A stretch of DNA of 64,000 bases from Hyphomicrobiales bacterium (GTDB lineage: Bacteria > Pseudomonadota > Alphaproteobacteria > Rhizobiales > Rhizobiaceae). Position numbers and translations under genes: made by a program. The number at the start of each line of letters is the position of its first letter. Position 1 is the first letter of the stretch. Positions 27,364 through 37,889 of this stretch are shown here, one piece after another. The stretch spans positions 59,975 to 123,974 of the forward strand of contig UCOA01000035.1 in the NCBI GenBank assembly GCA_900474095.1, given 5' to 3'. The notes under the pieces were generated by a model that was not told the origin of the DNA, ran no database searches, and saw only the letters and a program-made list of their open reading frames with translations.

Positions 27364-27392
27364 TTGACAGCATCACCAATTGTGGCAGGATT
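27364..27392 (+). promoter_or_regulatory. Candidate promoter for the 58-aa small gene
   Basis: TTGACA at 27364-27369 with a 17-base spacer to AGGATT at 27387-27392. The -35 is perfect and the -10 is weak by E. coli rules. It would start transcription near 27400, about 34 bases before the small gene and right at the palindrome 27396-27409. Confidence 0.4.
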
Positions 27393-27395
27393 GTG

Positions 27396-27409
27396 TTAAC
27401 GCCCGTTAA
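27396..27409. promoter_or_regulatory. Perfect 14-bp palindrome near the predicted start of the 58-aa gene transcript
   Basis: TTAACG-CC-CGTTAA. It overlaps the likely transcription start of the small gene, as an operator would. Confidence 0.4.
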
Positions 27410-27433
27410 TAAATTCAAGGGAGCGGAGAACGA

Positions 27434-27610
27434 ATGTTTTATCACGGTGGAATGACACTCGGTTATCTGACGCCTCCGGCTAAGCCGGAAAAAACTGTTC
27501 GCGTTGAAGTAGCGTCGCACAAGGACCGGGAGGAAACCACCGACATCGAGCAGCAATGCGATCAGGAACTGAGCCGCGCGTTTCTTACGCCTTGGCACCT
27601 TTTCTACTGA
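27434..27610 (+). CDS. Candidate 58-aa small protein of unknown function
   Basis: Complete short frame MFYHGGMTLGYLTPPAKPEK...SRAFLTPWHLFY. GGAG at 27425-27428 sits 5 bases before ATG, a good ribosome-binding site. A TTGACA-type promoter (27364) and a perfect palindrome (27396-27409) lie just upstream. The middle is charged (EVASHKDREETTDIEQQ) and the ends are aromatic. It lies in a region otherwise unassigned between the flavin reductase and AgpT genes, on the opposite strand to both. No family recognised. Confidence 0.5.
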   Translation: MFYHGGMTLGYLTPPAKPEKTVRVEVASHKDREETTDIEQQCDQELSRAFLTPWHLFY

Positions 27611-27632
27611 CCTTGTCGCTCATTTCCCAGCC

Positions 27633-28562
27633 TTATTCCGGCGGTTCAGCGGCTGAAGCAGACACACCCCGGCTATTGGTGGCAACACTGGAATACATGC
27701 CCGTGGTGCGGAATTCCGTCGGGCTCGCGCCGAAATAGCGTCTGAATACCTTGGCAAAATAGTTCGGATCCTCGAAGCCGGACATGATCGCCACTTCCTT
27801 CACCGACAAGTCCGCTGCCTTCGTCAGGAGCTTGGTCGCCCGCTGCAGCCGCTTTCGCAGCACGAACTCGGCTGGCGGCATGCCCTCGCTCGCCGCAAAG
27901 ACGCGGGAGAAGTGTGCCCGACTGAGGCCAGAAACATCCGCGAGTTTCTCGACCGGAAGCGGATGCTCGAGATTGGCGATGATGTGGTCGATGACATACT
28001 GCATCGTCCGGTATTCCTGGCTGAACACCGGGTGCGCCCCGAACACGTCGTCATAAAGCGCCATCGCCGCCTCGTAGGCGATCGCTGACGCACTGCCCGG
28101 CGCATCGGCGCCGCCGGAAATCAGTCTCAGGCTGCAATCGGCCAGGTGCTCGATCGTCTCCGGCTTGAGAGTCAGGATCGGCCCGGTCGTCGTGAGAATG
28201 GCCTTGTGGATGCGCAGGGCTTCCTCGCCGTTCATCGAAATCCAGAAAAACTCCCAGCGGCCATTCTGTTCGAGCCAGTAGCGATGGTTGTGCGGCACGA
28301 GCACAAGCAAGGTCTCACCCTCGCGAACCCGGTAGTTGCGGCTCTCGTAGCGAAGATTGCCTGCGCCCGCGATCGTGTGCTGCAGCACGGTGAACGGTGT
28401 CTGGCCGCGTTTCCGGCCGTCCCAGTCATAGCTGGAATCCGTGCGGACCTCATAGCCCGTGCTGGTCGGCATGGTATGCAGGCTATGGCGTCCGCGGGGC
28501 AGCGAAACCGTCCGCATGACGGGGCCATTCTCGATCAACTGTTTCAGCACAGAATTACCCAT
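27633..28562 (-). CDS. agpT: AraC-family transcriptional regulator of the alpha-galactoside operon
   Basis: Predicted 309-aa regulator with an N-terminal cupin-like sugar-binding domain (about 20-150; RVREGETLLVLVPHNHRYW) and a C-terminal double helix-turn-helix (about 195-295; LADVSGLSRAHFSRVFAASEG...MSGFEDPNYFAKVFRRYFG). It is divergent from agaL1 with about 190 bp between. In S. meliloti AgpT activates the agp alpha-galactoside operon in the presence of inducer. The name is given by this locus order. Confidence 0.9.
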   Translation of the reverse strand: MGNSVLKQLIENGPVMRTVSLPRGRHSLHTMPTSTGYEVRTDSSYDWDGRKRGQTPFTVLQHTIAGAGNLRYESRNYRVREGETLLVLVPHNHRYWLEQNGRWEFFWISMNGEEALRIHKAILTTTGPILTLKPETIEHLADCSLRLISGGADAPGSASAIAYEAAMALYDDVFGAHPVFSQEYRTMQYVIDHIIANLEHPLPVEKLADVSGLSRAHFSRVFAASEGMPPAEFVLRKRLQRATKLLTKAADLSVKEVAIMSGFEDPNYFAKVFRRYFGASPTEFRTTGMYSSVATNSRGVSASAAEPPE

Positions 28563-28755
28563 GAAAGCACAATACCTCTCTGGCGATGAAGAGCATTATA
28601 CGCATAATGCACCTCAACAAAGCAAGATGACCGGGTTGGAGCGGCATCGACAGGGAGAGCCGGGAGGATAAAAGCGCCAGAACGCTCCTTCTCCCGCGCA
28701 TTGATTTTACCCTGTCCGTTTTTTTCCCGGCCGAATGACCAGCGACGAGGACAGC

Positions 28756-30228
28756 ATGAGCAGCTTCAAGATTGCCATAATAGGCGCCGGCAGTGTCGGC
28801 TTCACCAAGAAACTTTTCACCGACATTCTCTGCGTGCCGGAGTTTCGCGACGTCGAGTTCGCGCTCACCGATTTGAGCGAGCACAATCTCGGCATGATCA
28901 AGTCGATCCTTGATAAGATCGTCGAGGCCAACAACCTGCCCGCCAAGGTTACCGCATCTACCGACCGCCGCGAGGCGATCGCCGGTGCGCGCTACATCAT
29001 CAGTTGCGTTCGCGTCGGCGGCCTCGCAGCCTATGCCGACGATATCCGCATCCCGTTGAAATACGGCGTCGATCAGTGCGTCGGCGATACGATCTGCGCC
29101 GGCGGCATTCTCTATGGCCAGCGCAACATCCCGGTGATCCTCGATTTCTGCAAGGACATCCGCGAGCTTGCCGAACCCGGCGCGAAATTCCTCAACTATG
29201 CCAACCCGATGGCAATGAACACCTGGGCGGCGCTTGAATATGGCAAGGTCGACACGATCGGCCTCTGCCATGGCGTCCAGCACGGCGGCGAACAGATCGC
29301 CGAGATCCTCGGCGCCAAGGATGGCGAGCTAGACTACATCTGCTCGGGCATCAACCACCAGACCTGGTTCGTCGATGTGCGCGTCAAGGGCCGCAGAATA
29401 GGCAAGGACGAGCTGGTTGCAGCCTTCGAAGCGCATCCGGTTTTCTCGAGCCAAGAAAAGCTCAGAATCGACGTTCTGAAGCGTTTCGGCGTCTATTCGA
29501 CCGAAAGCAACGGCCACCTCTCGGAATACCTGCCCTGGTACCGCAAGCGGCCGGAGGAAATTACCCGATGGATCGATATGTCCGACTGGATCCACGGCGA
29601 AACCGGCGGCTACCTGCGCTACTCGACCGAGACCCGCAACTGGTTCGAGACCGAATTTCCACAGTTCCTCAAGGATGCAGAAAAGCCAATCGACCCGGCC
29701 CGCCGCTCCAATGAGCATGCCAGCCACATCCTCGAAGCGCTCGAAACCGGACGCGTCTATCGCGGCCATTTCAACGTCAAGAACAACGGCGTCATCACCA
29801 ACCTCCCATCGGACGCGGTTATCGAATCGCCCGGCTTCGTCGATCGTTTCGGCATCAACATGGTCGCCGGCATCACGCTGCCGGAAGCCTGCGCCGCCAC
29901 CTGCATTTCCTCGATCAACGTCCAGCGCATGTCTGTCCATGCTGCCATCACCGGCGATATCGATCTTCTGAAACTGGCCGTGCTGCATGATCCGCTGGTC
30001 GGCGCCATCTGCACGCCGGAGGAGGTCTGGCAGATGGTCGACGAAATGGTGGTCGCCCAGGCTGAGTGGCTGCCGCAATATGCCGATGCGGTGCCTGCCG
30101 CCAAGGAGCGACTGAGCAGGGCCACGGTCAAGACGCGCGACTGGAAGGGCGTTGCCCGCCGCGAGGTCCGTTCGGTCGAGGAGCTGCGCGCCGAAAAGGA
30201 AGCAACGAAGCTGAAAGCGGCGAGCTGA
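28756..30228 (+). CDS. agaL1: Family GH4 NAD-dependent glycosidase AgaL1 (alpha-galactosidase type, CHGV motif)
   Basis: Predicted 490-aa GH4 enzyme, cytoplasmic, using NAD+ and Mn2+ in an oxidation-elimination mechanism. The Rossmann start IAIIGAGSVGFTKKL is at residues 7-20. The metal-binding signature C171-H172-G173-V174 (GLCHGVQHGG) and H201 (GINHQTWF) are present. The second GH4 enzyme of the operon has CHSV instead. From memory of published GH4 motif groups, CHSV fits alpha-galactosidases and CHGx has been tied to alpha-glucuronidase-type enzymes, so the true substrate may not be simply galactosides. The start at 28756 follows GAGGAC. First gene of the agp operon. Confidence 0.9.
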   Translation: MSSFKIAIIGAGSVGFTKKLFTDILCVPEFRDVEFALTDLSEHNLGMIKSILDKIVEANNLPAKVTASTDRREAIAGARYIISCVRVGGLAAYADDIRIPLKYGVDQCVGDTICAGGILYGQRNIPVILDFCKDIRELAEPGAKFLNYANPMAMNTWAALEYGKVDTIGLCHGVQHGGEQIAEILGAKDGELDYICSGINHQTWFVDVRVKGRRIGKDELVAAFEAHPVFSSQEKLRIDVLKRFGVYSTESNGHLSEYLPWYRKRPEEITRWIDMSDWIHGETGGYLRYSTETRNWFETEFPQFLKDAEKPIDPARRSNEHASHILEALETGRVYRGHFNVKNNGVITNLPSDAVIESPGFVDRFGINMVAGITLPEACAATCISSINVQRMSVHAAITGDIDLLKLAVLHDPLVGAICTPEEVWQMVDEMVVAQAEWLPQYADAVPAAKERLSRATVKTRDWKGVARREVRSVEELRAEKEATKLKAAS

Positions 30229-30327
30229 ACGGTTTAGCGAGATATGCGAGGCCCGTTTTCCTGAGGAGGAGGCAGGTCTGGGAGTGGGCAATCCGTTTGC
30301 CCGCTCTCTTCCGGCAGACGGCATGAC

Positions 30328-30377
30328 GCCGTCCCGCCGGGTGCTGGTAGGAGGAGAGCCGCCCATACCGGGACGGC
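30328..30377 (+). repeat. Intercistronic hairpin between agaL1 and agpA
   Basis: GCCGTCCCG (30328-30336) and CGGGACGGC (30369-30377) are perfect 9-base arms around a 32-base loop in the 176-bp gap. No T-run, so processing or mRNA stability rather than termination is likely. This fits the higher level of binding protein usually needed relative to enzyme (inference). Confidence 0.5.
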
Positions 30378-30404
30378 CTGAAGCATGAGGGAGAAACAAC
30401 GACA

Positions 30405-32492
30405 ATGAAACGCTTTCGCCATCTGAAAACCACCACCGCCCTTCTCTTGGGCGTATCGGCGTTCGCCGCGACAGCCTGGGCTGCCGAGCCCACCGTCGTG
30501 CCCGAGCAGCCGCCATTCCCGGCGCAGGGCAAGATCACCTATGTACCGCGCGATTCGATCCTCGAATTCAAGGCGCTGCCGGAATACAAGGAACCGGATT
30601 GGGTCACCGAGAAATTCGTCAAGACCGGCAAGCTGCCGCCGGTTGCCGAGCGGCTGCCGAAGGAGCCGATGGTCTTCAAGACCGGCAACATGCCCGACGG
30701 CACCGGCGTCTATGGCGACACGATGCGCCACGTCATCGGCGGTCGCCCGGAAGGCTGGAACTATTCGGCCGGCCAGACGCAAGGCTGGGGCGGCATCGAT
30801 ATTGGCTTATCCGAATGCCTGACGCGCACCGCGCCGCTCTACCAGGTCGAAGCCAGCGACGTTGAGCCGCTGCCGAACCTCGCCAAAAGCTGGGATTGGT
30901 CCGAAGACGGACACAAGCTGACCATGCATCTGGTCGAAGGTGCCAAATGGTCGGACGGCGTGCCGTTCAGCTCTGAAGACGTGATGTTCTATTGGGACGA
31001 CAATGTCGTCGATCCCAACGTGTCGCCGCTGAATGGAGCAACCCCCGAAACCTTCGGCGAAGGCACAACGCTGAAAGCCATTGACGCCAACACCGTCGAG
31101 TGGACCTTCAAGGAAGCCTTCCCGCGGCAATATCTCTATGCCATGGCCTACGGCACGTTCTGCCCCGGTCCGGCGCATATCCTGAAGACCAAGCATCCCA
31201 AATACAACAAGGATGTGACGTACGACCAGTACAAGAACGGCTTCCCGGCCGAATATATGAACATTCCCGTCATGGGCGCCTGGGTCCCGGTCTCGTACCG
31301 GGCGGACGACATCATCGTCCTGCGCCGGAATCCCTACTACTGGAAGGTCGACGAGGAAGGCCATCAGTTGCCCTACCTCAACGAGATGCACTACAAGCTC
31401 TCGACCTGGGCCGACCGCGACGTGCAGGCGATCGCCGGTTCCGGTGACTTCTCCAACCTCGAGCAACCGGAAAACTTCGTTGAATCGCTCAAGCGCGCTG
31501 CGTCCGACGCGGCACCGGCTCGCCTTGCCTTCGGCGCCCGCCTGATCGGCTACAATCTGCGTATGAATCTCTCCGCAAACGGCTGGGGCGAGCCCGATGC
31601 CCGCGGCAAGGCCGTGCGCGAGCTCAATCGCAACGAAGACTTCCGCAAGGCTGTCACCATGGCGCTTGACCGCAAGAAGATCGGTGAATCGCTCGTCAAG
31701 GGCCCGTTCACCGCGATCTATCCCGGCGGCCTTTCGTCGGGCACGAGCTTCTACGACCGCCAATCGACGGTCTACTATCCCTTCGATCTCGAAGGCGCAA
31801 AGGCGCTTCTCGAAAAGGCCGGTCTGAAGGATACGGACGGCAACGGTTTCGTCAACTTCCCAGCCGCAACGGAAGGCGGTCAGGACGTTCAGGTCTTGCT
31901 CTTGAGCAATGGCGACTACGGCACCGACCGCAACCTTGCGGAAGGCGTGATCGGCCAGATGGAGCAACTCGGCTTGAAGGTGACGCTCAACGCGCTCGAC
32001 GGCACCAAGAAAGACAACGCACACTATGCCGGCCAGTTCGACTGGACGATCCGCCGCAACGATCCGGACCTGACATCCGTGGTGCAGAACACCACCCAGC
32101 TCGCTCCGATGGGGCCTCGCACCAGCTGGCATCATCGCGCCGGCACGGACGGTACGCTCGACCTCTTGCCCTACGAGAAGGAACTCGTGGACATCGTCAA
32201 CAAGTTCATCGCCTCGGATGACAATACCGAGCGCACCGAACTGATGAAGCAGTATCAGAAGGTCGCAACGGAAAATGTCGATACGGTTGGCCTCACCGAA
32301 TATCCGGGCGCACTGATCATCAACAAGCGCTTCTCGAACATTCCGGTTGGCGCCCCGATCTTCATGTTCAACTGGGCCGAGGATACGATCATCCGCGAAC
32401 GGGTCTTCGCCGCCGCCGACAAGCAGGGAGACTACGAACTCTTCCCTGAGCAGCTTCCCGGCAAGCCGGGCGAAAACGGTCCGATCAACTGA
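30405..32492 (+). CDS. agpA: Alpha-galactoside ABC transporter, periplasmic binding protein
   Basis: Predicted 695-aa SBP family 5 (peptide/opine/sugar) binding protein. A Sec signal peptide (MKRFRHLKTTTALLLGVSAFA, cleavage near AWA-AEP) is followed by the family 5 ligand-binding fold, with LPNLAKSWDWSEDGHKLTMH near residue 170 and WSDGVPFSSEDVMFYWDDN just after. Long length matches AgpA. A GGGAG box lies upstream of the ATG. It should capture alpha-galactosides such as melibiose and raffinose for AgpB-D. Named from the S. meliloti operon order. Confidence 0.93.
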   Translation: MKRFRHLKTTTALLLGVSAFAATAWAAEPTVVPEQPPFPAQGKITYVPRDSILEFKALPEYKEPDWVTEKFVKTGKLPPVAERLPKEPMVFKTGNMPDGTGVYGDTMRHVIGGRPEGWNYSAGQTQGWGGIDIGLSECLTRTAPLYQVEASDVEPLPNLAKSWDWSEDGHKLTMHLVEGAKWSDGVPFSSEDVMFYWDDNVVDPNVSPLNGATPETFGEGTTLKAIDANTVEWTFKEAFPRQYLYAMAYGTFCPGPAHILKTKHPKYNKDVTYDQYKNGFPAEYMNIPVMGAWVPVSYRADDIIVLRRNPYYWKVDEEGHQLPYLNEMHYKLSTWADRDVQAIAGSGDFSNLEQPENFVESLKRAASDAAPARLAFGARLIGYNLRMNLSANGWGEPDARGKAVRELNRNEDFRKAVTMALDRKKIGESLVKGPFTAIYPGGLSSGTSFYDRQSTVYYPFDLEGAKALLEKAGLKDTDGNGFVNFPAATEGGQDVQVLLLSNGDYGTDRNLAEGVIGQMEQLGLKVTLNALDGTKKDNAHYAGQFDWTIRRNDPDLTSVVQNTTQLAPMGPRTSWHHRAGTDGTLDLLPYEKELVDIVNKFIASDDNTERTELMKQYQKVATENVDTVGLTEYPGALIINKRFSNIPVGAPIFMFNWAEDTIIRERVFAAADKQGDYELFPEQLPGKPGENGPIN

Positions 32493-32567
32493 TCTTTCCT
32501 GAAACACGCCCGGCCGCCGACGATTGCGGCCGGGCAACCCCTGAACACACAAGAGAACCCAACAGCC

Positions 32568-33581
32568 ATGTTCCGATTTCTGCTTGTGCGCATCGCATCC
32601 GCCATCCCCGTGCTCTTCGTGCTGAGCGTCGTGACCTTCGCGATCATCCAGGCGCCGCCGGGTGATTACAGCGACTATATCCGCTCGCAAATGATCAACC
32701 AGGGCGGTGCATCCTTCGAGGAGGCCGACGCCCAGGCGCAGGCCTACAAGGTCGCCAACGGTCTCGATAAGCCCCTGCCGGTGCAATACGTGAACTGGAT
32801 CACCGGTATTGTGACGCGCGGCGATTTTGGCCATAGCCTCTTCTACAACAAGCCGGTGGCCGAGGTTGTCGGCGAACGCCTGCCCCGCACGCTGGCGCTG
32901 GCCCTGGTCTGCCATATCCTCGCCTCGGTGATCGGCATCACCTTCGGCATTCTTGCCGCGACCCGGCAATATTCCTGGGTCGATAGCCTGCTATCCGGTA
33001 TTTCCTTCCTCGGCATGACAGTGCCGCGGTTCCTGATGGCGTTGGTCATCGTCTACATCATGGTGTTCCATTTCAACGTCACCGAGATCAACAGTTTCCA
33101 CTCCGCCAAATACGGAGGTGCGCCCTGGTCCTGGGACAAGTTCGTCGATCTCCTGAAACACGTCTGGCCGGTGATCGCCATCGCCACCTTCGGCGGGCTC
33201 GCCTACAATATGCGGGTGATGCGCGGCAATCTGCTCGATACGTTGAACGCCCAGTATGTCGAGACCGCGCGGGCCAAGGGCCTCAGTGAAAGCGCCGTCA
33301 TCCTGCGCCACGCCGTGCCGAACGCGCTGCATCCGCTGGTCATGTATCAGGGCGTCGTGTTGCCCTACATGCTGACCGGCGAGATCGAGACGGCGATCAT
33401 CTTTGCGCTGCCGACCGTCGGCCCGGCCATCGTCGGCTCCATGTGGGTGGGCGACGTCTATGTCACCGCCACTTTCATGCTGGTCCTGTCTGCAACGCTG
33501 ATCGTCGGCAACATCATCGCCGACATGCTTTTGGCCATGCTCGATCCTCGGGTTCGCCTTGGTGGAGGAGCACACGCATGA
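32568..33581 (+). CDS. agpB: Alpha-galactoside ABC transporter permease (OppB type)
   Basis: Predicted 337-aa inner-membrane permease with six hydrophobic segments. It begins MFRFLLVRIASAIPVLFVLS and carries the EAA-type loop YVETARAKGLSESAVILRHAVPNALHP. It overlaps agpC by ATGA, so the two are translationally coupled. It forms the translocation pore with AgpC. Confidence 0.94.
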   Translation: MFRFLLVRIASAIPVLFVLSVVTFAIIQAPPGDYSDYIRSQMINQGGASFEEADAQAQAYKVANGLDKPLPVQYVNWITGIVTRGDFGHSLFYNKPVAEVVGERLPRTLALALVCHILASVIGITFGILAATRQYSWVDSLLSGISFLGMTVPRFLMALVIVYIMVFHFNVTEINSFHSAKYGGAPWSWDKFVDLLKHVWPVIAIATFGGLAYNMRVMRGNLLDTLNAQYVETARAKGLSESAVILRHAVPNALHPLVMYQGVVLPYMLTGEIETAIIFALPTVGPAIVGSMWVGDVYVTATFMLVLSATLIVGNIIADMLLAMLDPRVRLGGGAHA

Positions 33582-34699
33582 AAGCCGACGTTCAAGACGC
33601 CATCACCGTGCCGGTGCCGGCACCGCATCACGGCAACGAAACGTATCGGGCCCTTGTCTGGCGCCGCCTGAAGCGGTCCTGGACCGGCCTGATCGGCCTG
33701 ATCCTCGTCTGCCTGCTGATGATCATGACGATCTTCGCCGAGTTCTTTTCGCCCGTCGATCCGAAGCTGACAGGCGTTGGCTTCGCTCCGCCACAGACGA
33801 TCAGCATAACCGATCAGGAGGGCAATCTCGTCTGGCCGCGCACCTACCAGGTCGGCGAGGGCACCGAGCTTGATCCGATCACCTTCCAGCCGATCGTCGG
33901 TCCGGACTATGCCAATCCGAAAAATCTCGGCTTCTTCGTCAAGGGCTTCAGCTACCGGCTTCTAGGCCTGATCCCCACCGACCGCCACTTCTTCGGCGCG
34001 GTCGACGGCACGCCGGTCAATTTCCTCGGCACCGACAAGTTCGGCCGCGATGTCCTGTCCCGGATCTTCTACGGCTCCCGTGTCTCGCTGATGATCGCAC
34101 TGACGGTGGTCTTCATCGTCACCGTCGTCGGCACGACGGTCGGCATGGTGTCGGGCTATTTCGGCGGCCGCTTCGACAACTGGATGCAGCGCTTCGTCGA
34201 ACTCGTGCTCGCCTTCCCGCAATTGCCGCTCTACCTGGCGCTCACCTCGCTGATACCCGTGACAGCGCCGACCAATGTCTTCCTCGCCTTCGTCATCATC
34301 GTCATGTCGGCGCTCGGCTGGGCGCAGATGTCGCGTGAGGTCCGCGGCAAGACGCTGGCGCTTGCCCGCATCGACTATGTTCGCGCGGCCATGGCGATCG
34401 GCGCCACCGACCGGCGCATCATCTTCCAGCATATCTTCCCCAACGTCATGAGCCACGTCATCGTCGCCGTGACGCTGGCGATCCCGAATGTGGTGCTGCT
34501 CGAATCCTTCCTCGGCTTCCTCGGTTTTGCGGTGAAGCCGCCGCTGATGTCCTGGGGGCTGATGCTGCAGGATACCGCCACCTATTCCGTCATCGGATCC
34601 TACCCCTGGATCCTTTCCCCCGTGGCCTTCGTGCTCGTCACCGTCTTTGCGTTCAATGCGCTTGGCGATGGCCTGCGCGACGCCGTCGACCCATACTGA
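33578..34699 (+). CDS. agpC: Alpha-galactoside ABC transporter permease (OppC type)
   Basis: Predicted 373-aa permease. The start at 33578 overlaps the agpB stop (ATGA); a longer frame from 33443 is only antisense-like read-through. A first transmembrane helix at about residues 40-60 is followed by a long periplasmic insertion up to the LGTDKFGRDVLSRIF motif, five more helices, and the coupling loop DYVRAAMAIGATDRRIIFQHI. Ends GDGLRDAVDPY. The insertion between helix 1 and 2 is larger than in ordinary OppC. Confidence 0.94.
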   Translation: MKADVQDAITVPVPAPHHGNETYRALVWRRLKRSWTGLIGLILVCLLMIMTIFAEFFSPVDPKLTGVGFAPPQTISITDQEGNLVWPRTYQVGEGTELDPITFQPIVGPDYANPKNLGFFVKGFSYRLLGLIPTDRHFFGAVDGTPVNFLGTDKFGRDVLSRIFYGSRVSLMIALTVVFIVTVVGTTVGMVSGYFGGRFDNWMQRFVELVLAFPQLPLYLALTSLIPVTAPTNVFLAFVIIVMSALGWAQMSREVRGKTLALARIDYVRAAMAIGATDRRIIFQHIFPNVMSHVIVAVTLAIPNVVLLESFLGFLGFAVKPPLMSWGLMLQDTATYSVIGSYPWILSPVAFVLVTVFAFNALGDGLRDAVDPY

Positions 34700-34710
34700 G
34701 GAGGCGACCC

Positions 34711-36381
<1,671 letters not shown>

Positions 36382-36404
36382 TCGCTAGACAAGAGGCTTA
36401 TTCC

Positions 36405-37775
36405 ATGGCGAGACAACCCAAAATCACCTTCATCGGCGCCGGCTCCACCGTCTTCATGAAGAATATCATCGGCGACGTTCTGCAGCGCCCGGCGCTGTCG
36501 GGCGCGAAGATCGCGCTGATGGACATCAACCCGCAGCGGCTGGAAGAAAGCGAGATCGTCGTCGGGAAACTGATCTCGACGCTCGGGGCAAAGGCAACCA
36601 TCGAGTTGCATTCCAATCAGCGCAAGGCCCTTGAAGGCGCCGATTTCGTCGTCGTCGCCTTCCAGATCGGCGGCTACGAGCCCTGCACCGTCACCGATTT
36701 CGAAGTGCCGAAGAAATACGGCCTGCGCCAGACGATCGCCGATACGCTCGGCGTCGGCGGCATCATGCGCGGCCTGCGCACCGTGCCGCATCTCTGGAAG
36801 ATCTGCGAAGACATGATGCAGGTCTGCCCCGAGGCGATCCTCTTGCAATATGTCAACCCCATGGCGATCAACACCTGGGCGATCGCCGAGAAATACCCTG
36901 ACATCAAGCAGGTCGGTCTCTGCCACTCGGTGCAGGGTACGGCGATGGAACTCGCCCACGATCTCGATATCCCCTACGAGGAAATCCGCTACCGCTCGGC
37001 CGGCATCAACCACATGGCCTTCTTCCTGAAGTTCGAGCATCGCCAGCCGGACGGTTCCTACCGCAACCTCTATCCGGATCTCGTCCGCGGCTACCGGGAA
37101 GGCCGCGCGCCAAAACCGACCTGGAACCCGCGCTGCCCGAACAAGGTGCGCTACGAGATGCTGACCCGGCTCGGTTATTTCGTCACCGAAAGCTCGGAGC
37201 ACTTCGCCGAATACACGCCCTATTTCATCAAGGAAGGCCGCGACGACCTGATCGAGAAATTCGGCATTCCGCTCGATGAATACCCGAAGCGCTGCATCGA
37301 GCAGGTCGAGAGATGGAAGAGCGAAGCCGCCGCCTACCGTTCGGCCGAAAAGATCGAGGTCGCCCAGTCGAAGGAATACGCCTCCTCGATCATCAACTCG
37401 GTGTGGACCGGCGAGCCCTCGGTGATCTACGGCAACCTGCGCAACAATGGCTGCATCACGTCGCTGCCGGAGAATTGCGCTGCCGAAGTGCCGTGCCTCG
37501 TCGATGAAAACGGCATCCAGCCGACCTTCATCGGCGACCTGCCGCCGCAGCTCACGGCACTCATCCGCACCAATATCAACGTGCAGGAACTGACGGTCGC
37601 GGCAATGATGACGGAGAACCGCGAGCACCTCTATCATGCCGCGATGATGGACCCGCACACGGCCGCCGAGCTCGATCTCGACCAGATCTGGTCGCTCACC
37701 GACGATCTGCTCGCGGCACACGGCCAGTGGATCCCGGAATGGGCCCGGGTCGCCAAGAAGGTCCAAGCCGCGTAA
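36405..37775 (+). CDS. agaL2: Family GH4 alpha-galactosidase AgaL2
   Basis: Predicted 456-aa GH4 enzyme. Rossmann start ITFIGAGSTVFMKNI at residues 7-21; metal site C173-H174-S175-V176 (GLCHSVQGT) and H203 (AGINHMAFF). The CHSV signature is that of MelA-type alpha-galactosidases. It cleaves imported melibiose/raffinose-type galactosides in the cytoplasm with NAD+ and Mn2+. Last gene of the agp operon, with AGAGG upstream and a strong terminator at 37802-37830. Confidence 0.95.
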   Translation: MARQPKITFIGAGSTVFMKNIIGDVLQRPALSGAKIALMDINPQRLEESEIVVGKLISTLGAKATIELHSNQRKALEGADFVVVAFQIGGYEPCTVTDFEVPKKYGLRQTIADTLGVGGIMRGLRTVPHLWKICEDMMQVCPEAILLQYVNPMAINTWAIAEKYPDIKQVGLCHSVQGTAMELAHDLDIPYEEIRYRSAGINHMAFFLKFEHRQPDGSYRNLYPDLVRGYREGRAPKPTWNPRCPNKVRYEMLTRLGYFVTESSEHFAEYTPYFIKEGRDDLIEKFGIPLDEYPKRCIEQVERWKSEAAAYRSAEKIEVAQSKEYASSIINSVWTGEPSVIYGNLRNNGCITSLPENCAAEVPCLVDENGIQPTFIGDLPPQLTALIRTNINVQELTVAAMMTENREHLYHAAMMDPHTAAELDLDQIWSLTDDLLAAHGQWIPEWARVAKKVQAA

Positions 37776-37801
37776 CTCTTTCTCCCGGTTACGCGACGAG
37801 G

Positions 37802-37830
37802 AAACCCCGGAACAACAATTCCGGGGTTTT
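37802..37830 (+). terminator. Intrinsic terminator of the agp operon
   Basis: AAACCCCGGAA - caacaa - TTCCGGGGTTTT, a perfect 11-bp stem with T-run, 27 bases past the agaL2 stop. Confidence 0.9.
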
Positions 37831-37889
37831 CCTTTTATGTCGAGTGTGGTCGAAAGAACGGCGCACCGCCGTTTGTCCAGGAGATGAAG

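Noticed and set aside
27272..27598. 108-aa minus-strand frame between the flavin reductase and AgpT genes
   Set aside because: No ribosome-binding site or domain, and it overlaps the better-supported 58-aa plus-strand gene and its promoter.
28561..28671. 36-aa frame at the agpT-agaL1 divergent region
   Set aside because: Very short and overlaps the agpT start; probably promoter DNA.
30807..32969. 720-aa minus-strand frame across agpA and agpB
   Set aside because: Shadow of agpA; low-complexity His/Arg/Asp composition typical of antisense frames.
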